Source of the DNA: Candidatus Izimoplasma sp. HR2
GTDB taxonomy: Bacteria; Bacillota_I; Bacilli_A; Izemoplasmatales; Izemoplasmataceae
DNA length: 64,000 bases
Assembly: GCA_000753575.1 (NCBI GenBank)
Contig: JRFF01000007.1
Span: forward strand, 17,574-81,573
Direction: 5' to 3'
Position 1 is the first letter of the stretch, and each line of letters begins with the position of its first letter. Of the stretch, positions 59,579 to 64,000 are shown piece after piece. Below the pieces are notes generated by a model. The model did not search any database. It was not told the origin of the DNA and saw only the letters and a list, made by a program, of their open reading frames with translations. The translations under genes and the position numbers were made by a program.

Positions 59579-60238
59579 TTAGTTCACCTTTAAAATACAA
59601 CACTTTTTATACTTCTTGCCACTTCCACACGGACAAGGATCATTTCTTCCAACCTTCTGGGTGTTGGCCCTAATTTCACCTAACTCTAGAGGTGTATATC
59701 CATTATTATTCCACATTCGAGAATTGTTTTGCAACTTTACTAGATGATCATACATAAGAATAGCTTCTTCTTCTGAATCGAACACCAAATCAAGTATGTC
59801 TATTATATCATCAACAACAAATTGGATTCTACTTGATAACATAAACTGAAAAAGAGCACTAGAAATAACATTCTCTCTTTTTACATCTGATTTAGTCAGT
59901 GTGTTAACATACTCTTTAAACTCTTCTATATAAGGATTATCATCAAAATAACCATCATCAATATGTTCAAGAAATTTAATTTTTGTTGGGATATAATACG
60001 GTTTTCCTCTAATTATCTTTAAATGTTCATCATAAGTATCTTCAAGAGCTTGTATTACATAGTAACCTTCAATATCTGAAATATAATATGATTGCAAGAT
60101 ATCACTAGAGACCTCTGTTTTGTCAAACAATTCATTGTTGTGATTTTGATAAATATAACTAATCTTATTTATGCTAATCATTCCATATAAATTACATGCA
60201 GCAATAATATATTTTTCATACTCATTTAGTTTATTCAT
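59579..60238 (-). CDS. SEC-C zinc-motif protein
   Basis: 219 aa. The C-terminus is a SEC-C domain, [19 protein letters not shown], which binds zinc and is shared with SecA and many stand-alone proteins. The rest is a helical domain with no recognised family. Start 60238 with GAGGAGTG. Confidence 0.85.
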   Translation of the reverse strand: MNKLNEYEKYIIAACNLYGMISINKISYIYQNHNNELFDKTEVSSDILQSYYISDIEGYYVIQALEDTYDEHLKIIRGKPYYIPTKIKFLEHIDDGYFDDNPYIEEFKEYVNTLTKSDVKRENVISSALFQFMLSSRIQFVVDDIIDILDLVFDSEEEAILMYDHLVKLQNNSRMWNNNGYTPLELGEIRANTQKVGRNDPCPCGSGKKYKKCCILKVN

Positions 60239-60437
60239 AATATCACTCCTCAAGATAATTTTACCATATATTCAGCATTTAGTTTATTTCACTTTGGTTT
60301 CAGGTTCAAAAAGATCAAATTTATCATCTCGAACCCACTTTCCATTCGCGAAAAACACACTTAGAAAAACATTTTTTATGGGGGGGTATTTTGGTGTGAA
60401 AAGTGCTCAAAAAGCGATACTTTTAAAATATAAAAAA
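60239..60437. other. Gene-free stretch before copy C
   Basis: It holds only repeat family 3 copy 2 and a run of seven G (60380-60386). No frame is supported. Confidence 0.5.
60291..60356 (-). repeat. Repeat family 3, copy 2 (peptide fragment)
   Basis: Matches 58334-58411. On the minus strand: FFANGKWVRDDKFDLFEPET, then KVK and a stop. Lies just before the SEC-C gene. Confidence 0.55.
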
Positions 60438-60557
60438 ACCGAGAATATCGCAGTAGTAAGGGAAACTACTAAATTCTCGGTATACGGGTCGAAATGGTGG
60501 AGAATATACTCCTCGAAGTAAAGTCGCGACTCATAATAGTTGCGTCTGTCTCCACCA
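60438..60557 (+). repeat. Repeat family 1, copy C
   Basis: Outer stem ACCGAGAAT/ATTCTCGGT (60438-60446, 60473-60481), inner AGTAGT/ACTACT, then ATGGTGGAGA (60494-60503) pairing with TCTCCACCA (60549-60557) around a second hairpin CGCGACT/AGTTGCG. Confidence 0.75.
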
Positions 60558-60621
60558 ATTAATCTCACATCCAATTTATGATGAATTACATAACTCATTT
60601 CTTAACTATTGCAAGTAAGTA

Positions 60622-61248
60622 TTATTCAACAAACATTTGACATTTTACAAATAGATTGGCAGACACCTTGACTTTAATTACTTGATTGCCAATTCTGCAA
60701 CTTAGTCTTGATCCCAAACTGAACAAATTGTTATCACTATCAACTAATTTCTCATCAAGATATAGATTAAGTCCAATCGCCTTGTTAGCAACTCTAATTT
60801 TATGACTTTTATAGCTAGCCTCAAATGATGTTCTTGATATCAATACTGTATAAATGATTAAGTAGATTAATACAAGAATTATAGATATTGGCCATAATAT
60901 TGATGGGCCATCCCAAAATGCTTGTATTGTTGTAAACAAAAAGAACCCTAAAGGAAACAGTATTGACATCTTTAGCGTATTAGATGGGCCATTTACCTCT
61001 ATAACATCTAACACATGATTTTCTAATTCATTATTATATATATCCTCATCAGATATTATATTATCAACAGTAACACCATAAAAATCAGATAGAATTTTCA
61101 AGGCTTCTATTCCAGGTATTGATTCTGATCTTTCCCATTTACTAATTACCTTATCTGAATAGTTTATTTCTTTTGCAAGTTCAACTTGTGTTAGCGACTT
61201 ACTTTTCCTATAAATGATTAGTTTCTTAGAAATATTTTCAGCATTCAT
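60622..61248 (-). CDS. XRE-family regulator with membrane helices
   Basis: 208 aa: N-terminal HTH (ISKKLIIYRKSKSLTQVELAKEINYSDKVISKWERSESIPGIEALKILSDFYGVTVDNII), then two helices (about 95-145) and a short beta domain. One-component membrane regulators of this shape often control a nearby transporter; the closest is the ABC cluster at 61769-63710. Start 61248 with GAGGAG. Confidence 0.85.
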   Translation of the reverse strand: MNAENISKKLIIYRKSKSLTQVELAKEINYSDKVISKWERSESIPGIEALKILSDFYGVTVDNIISDEDIYNNELENHVLDVIEVNGPSNTLKMSILFPLGFFLFTTIQAFWDGPSILWPISIILVLIYLIIYTVLISRTSFEASYKSHKIRVANKAIGLNLYLDEKLVDSDNNLFSLGSRLSCRIGNQVIKVKVSANLFVKCQMFVE

Positions 61249-61469
61249 ATACATCACTCCTCTAAAACATTATATATTACTCTTAAATGCAAGTAAATAT
61301 AAAACAAGAAATCTATAATCTCAATATCGTTTACTTCAATTCTACAAATCATAGAGGAAGATAAATTTTATAATTCTCATTACTCAAGAAAGTACCTATT
61401 CCAATAACAAGCATGTTTTTCTCTTAGTTAAAAATTTCACACATTTTGTTTGTATTTAAGTATACAAAA

Positions 61470-61640
61470 ACCGAGAATTCATATAGAGCATATAAATACT
61501 CATGAAATCCTCGGTATCGAGTTCAAATGGTGGAGAATATAGTCCCCGAAGTTTACCCGTATCTGGAAGCGGGTACTTGTGGTGGAGGAGGGTCTCCACC
61601 ATGGGAATACACAACCAAAATTGTGGCCCTGCTTTTTGTA
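61470..61640 (+). repeat. Repeat family 1, copy D (longest)
   Basis: Outer stem ACCGAGAATT/AATCCTCGGT with one mismatch. Then ATGGTGGAGA (61527-61536) pairs with TCTCCACCAT (61593-61602) around ACCCG/CGGGT (61555-61559, 61570-61574). Continues with ATGGGAATACACA to CTTTTTGTA, shared with copy E. The sequence from 61249 to 61469 shows nothing recognisable. Confidence 0.75.
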
Positions 61641-61730
61641 TCATTTTTACTCTGATTTATTTTTCTTTTGTATATTTTGTTATTTAGTTCTATTCTTTGA
61701 CATGTACTTACTCATTCGAATGATAGAAAA

Positions 61731-61760
61731 AAAATGATAAATGCAATTGCATCTATCATC
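61731..61760 (-). terminator. Terminator of the GntR/ABC cluster
   Basis: ATGATAGATGCA ATTGCATTTATCAT followed by eight T on the minus strand. Confidence 0.75.
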
Positions 61761-61768
61761 TCTTTTGT

Positions 61769-62413
61769 TTAATCCTTATAGTTTTCCCTATACCATTCTT
61801 TGATATCAGGAAAGTCTTTTTCAATTATTTCTATTGAACTAGAGTTTATTATTTTCCCGTCCTTTATTAAAACAGCATAATCAATTATCCTCTGAAGATT
61901 ACCAATCTCATGTGAAGCTACAATTATATGTTTGTAATTTTTAGCAACTTCAATTATTGTATTTATCATGTTCTTTCGATTATAAGGATCTATCTTAGAG
62001 AATGGTTCATCTAATAACAATATTTCTGATTCTATTGATATAGTAAGTATAAATGACAATATCTTCTTTTGTCCATCACTTAATTCACTAGTAATATCTT
62101 CGCTATCAATTTTGAATATATCTAGTAAACTATTAAATCTGTCTCTATTAAAATGTGGTTTAATGGATTCAAATACATTTGAAATTAATCTCACTTTTGA
62201 TCTTGGAAGTTTATCAAACTCAACCATGTAGAAATAGTCATTACCAGAGCGAGTATAAGATCCGTTATTTAACTTAGAGAGAGTTTTTAATAAACTAGTT
62301 TTCCCACTTCCTATATGTCCTAAAATTCCTATTACATTCCCTTTAAGTTCTAGGCAAGGAATATCTAGTTCAAATCCACTATCATAATTCTTCAATATAT
62401 TTTCAATTTTCAT
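61769..62413 (-). CDS. ABC ATPase of the GntR cluster, second
   Basis: 214 aa: Walker A GHIGSGKTSLL, signature LSDGQKKILSF, Walker B ILLLDEPFSKIDP, switch His in VASHEIGNL. Only 25% or so alike by eye to the other ATPase of the cluster. Likely forms a heterodimer. TAATG overlap with the permease gene. Confidence 0.88.
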   Translation of the reverse strand: MKIENILKNYDSGFELDIPCLELKGNVIGILGHIGSGKTSLLKTLSKLNNGSYTRSGNDYFYMVEFDKLPRSKVRLISNVFESIKPHFNRDRFNSLLDIFKIDSEDITSELSDGQKKILSFILTISIESEILLLDEPFSKIDPYNRKNMINTIIEVAKNYKHIIVASHEIGNLQRIIDYAVLIKDGKIINSSSIEIIEKDFPDIKEWYRENYKD

Positions 62414-63051
62414 TATGTATCAATCCTCCAGTATTTTTTGAGAACTAAATATATAGGAGTAATAACTGTAATAATAACTATCATTGTAACCCTGATATTC
62501 TCAAGTAATTGTGCATTTTTAATAAAACTAACTCCAAATGCAATGACACCAAATACAGAAACATATATTAAAACCTTAATTAATGATTTAGTTCCATTTA
62601 TCAATTGATATTTTCTTTCCAATATAATAAGTAATGCATAAAATACTACAGGTATTGAAAATAGATGCATACCTAGTGTCGGAACTATCATGTATCCTTC
62701 TCCCATACCATTTATATGAAGTGTACGCAATACAACATAAATAGAGGTAATTAATAATGATAACAGTAAAGGTACAATTATGTTAATAACTAATGGCCAA
62801 GCACTTCTTTTATTTAAAACAAAATATAACTGTAGGTTAATTTTGTTAAAGGTAAGATATGTAAGAATTCCTGGAATGATAACTATATAGCCAAATACGA
62901 ACGTAAAATCTCTGACTTCATATTTATCACCAAATGCAAATATGAATGAATAACAATAAAGATGAAATATTAAAGAAAATACTATAAATCCTAACAATAT
63001 GTTTTTGTTAAACTTCCAGTACACAGATAGATTGTTTCTTAGTTCCCTCAT
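62413..63051 (-). CDS. Six-helix permease of the GntR cluster
   Basis: 212 aa with six hydrophobic helices; no conserved motif beyond the ABC-2-like layout. It is bracketed by two ATPase genes, overlapping both (ATGA, TAATG), so it is the membrane part of this transporter. Confidence 0.75.
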   Translation of the reverse strand: MRELRNNLSVYWKFNKNILLGFIVFSLIFHLYCYSFIFAFGDKYEVRDFTFVFGYIVIIPGILTYLTFNKINLQLYFVLNKRSAWPLVINIIVPLLLSLLITSIYVVLRTLHINGMGEGYMIVPTLGMHLFSIPVVFYALLIILERKYQLINGTKSLIKVLIYVSVFGVIAFGVSFIKNAQLLENIRVTMIVIITVITPIYLVLKKYWRIDT

Positions 63052-63710
63052 TGTATCACTCCTGTTATTTCATTTTCAAACCAGTTGTACAGGTTCTTGT
63101 ATTTCTTAATTAACTCATCTTCAGAGTAAACTTTACCAAAGTTATTATTATGTAAGACAACAACGTAATCTAATAGCCTTTCTACGTCCTCAATTTCATG
63201 ACTTGATATATAAATCAGTTTGTTTTTTACATCAGTATATTCAATTATGATCTTAGATATCAGTTCTCTAGTTTCAAAATCAAGATTCGAGTATAACTCA
63301 TCAATAAAGTAGTACTGTGTATCTCTACAAATAGTCATTACTATATTTAGCAGATTCTTTTGCCCTCGACTTAATTGTCTTATTTTGATATCACTAGTTA
63401 ATCCTAGTTCCAATAATATTTTATAAAAGTCAACTGCATTGAAATCACTGTAAGTTAAGCGAAGTAATTCTCCAAGTCCCAATATATTAGTATTGTAGAA
63501 CTTATCAACATCTGGAAAGTAAGAAATATCGTGCTTATATTTACTGATTTGATTACTATGTGCCAGATCAGTCATTACTTTAAAGAAAGTAGTCTTACCA
63601 GCACCATTAATACCTAAAATACCAATGATACCCTTAATGTCAAATTCAATATTCTTGATATCTAGCACTAACTTTTTACCATACTTCTTTTCCAAGTTAT
63701 TTATTTTCAT
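63048..63710 (-). CDS. ABC ATPase of the GntR cluster, first
   Basis: 220 aa: Walker A GINGAGKTTFF, signature LSRGQKNLLNI, Walker B YYFIDELYSNLD (Asp-Glu kept), switch His SSHEIEDV. The Pro of the usual DEP is Leu. Start at 63710 with GGGAGTGGG; overlaps the GntR gene by 14 bp. Confidence 0.87.
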   Translation of the reverse strand: MKINNLEKKYGKKLVLDIKNIEFDIKGIIGILGINGAGKTTFFKVMTDLAHSNQISKYKHDISYFPDVDKFYNTNILGLGELLRLTYSDFNAVDFYKILLELGLTSDIKIRQLSRGQKNLLNIVMTICRDTQYYFIDELYSNLDFETRELISKIIIEYTDVKNKLIYISSHEIEDVERLLDYVVVLHNNNFGKVYSEDELIKKYKNLYNWFENEITGVIQ

Positions 63711-64000
63711 TTTCCCACTCCCTAGTAATAACATCTAGAACAAACTTTTTGCTAACTTTTTGCTCCTTCATGATTTTTGTAAAATCTTGAATCTCATTGA
63801 GAATATAGTTGTTGATATATTTCTCTATGTTCTTTGTTTCAGAAATCGTTCTCCCAACACCTCTGTGCACATCTACTAATCCCTCATCTTCCAATATAGT
63901 CATAGCTTTTTGAATAGTGTTTGGATTAACTGAATAATACTTTGCTAAATCTCTAACACTATCAACCTTATCTCCACTTTTTAAAACACCAGAGATTATT
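63697..64000 (-). CDS. GntR-family regulator (YtrA-like), partial
   Basis: Cut at its N-terminus by the window edge; about 100 codons remain. Winged-helix part: SVRDLAKYYSVNPNTIQKAMTILEDEGLVDVHRGVGRTI, followed by the short helical tail of the YtrA subfamily (no large effector domain). YtrA regulators control adjacent ABC transporters answering cell-envelope stress, as arranged here. Confidence 0.9.
   Translation of the reverse strand, partial: IISGVLKSGDKVDSVRDLAKYYSVNPNTIQKAMTILEDEGLVDVHRGVGRTISETKNIEKYINNYILNEIQDFTKIMKEQKVSKKFVLDVITREWENENK

Noticed and set aside
49957..61640. CRISPR array
   Set aside because: Repeat copies are kilobases apart, have no regular spacers, and no cas genes are present.
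55215..61640. Group IIC intron placed after terminator hairpins
   Set aside because: No GTGCG-type 5' end, no domain V and no reverse transcriptase were seen next to the hairpins.

Overview
The window is AT-rich low-GC Gram-positive DNA. TGA acts as a stop and tryptophan is read by a CCA-anticodon tRNA, so the genetic code is standard. Gene order, Shine-Dalgarno sites, LTA and glycolipid enzymes, an [FeFe] hydrogenase and a full histidine-degradation operon point to a fermentative Bacillota or non-Mycoplasma Mollicutes relative (Acholeplasma, Izemoplasma or Haloplasma-like). This placement is inference; the window has no 16S gene.

1-23 kb (core). The left edge holds a CPA-type antiporter coupled to a degenerate GGDEF/EAL protein. 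A cobalamin riboswitch with a terminator precedes two YitT-family membrane proteins. A tRNA cluster (His-Gln-Leu), an LTA-synthase-type enzyme and a diacylglycerol-type glycosyltransferase follow, then two DegV/FakB-like fatty-acid-binding proteins with a hemolysin-III protein. The operon hutH-hutU-ftcD-hutI-fchA converts histidine to glutamate, ammonia and a folate one-carbon unit; its promoter carries a cre-like box and a separate long inverted repeat. Small membrane proteins and a strongly translated acidic protein precede tRNA-Tyr/tRNA-Trp.

23-50 kb (core). An ArsR regulator and CopA face a ferredoxin/thioredoxin-like pair across divergent promoters. CopA ends in a CopZ-like domain that has its own Shine-Dalgarno site. 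Two Arg/Ser/Gly-rich tail-anchored small proteins, acyl-ACP thioesterase, methylglyoxal synthase, a YbjQ/PLDc_N/ABC operon similar to Bacillus yxlEFG, salvage and housekeeping enzymes, a large HRDC-helicase-nuclease, a DUF2975/HTH operon, a cyclophilin lipoprotein with InlB-type repeats, and the hydrogenase operon hydC-hydB-hydA follow.

50-64 kb (accessory). Gene density falls and repeats appear. Genes include an LRR lipoprotein, a MacB/FtsX-type ABC exporter, a uracil permease, a ParE/Phd toxin-antitoxin pair, a MerR remnant, a Fic protein, a SEC-C protein, an XRE membrane regulator and a GntR/ABC/permease/ABC cluster cut by the window edge. Between them lie three interspersed repeat families: a hairpin element of about 130 bp in at least four copies with compensatory base changes, a family built around the palindrome AGTTGCAACT with apparently empty and filled sites, and a 65-bp fragment that would encode a repeated peptide. 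These repeats are the least explained part of the window.
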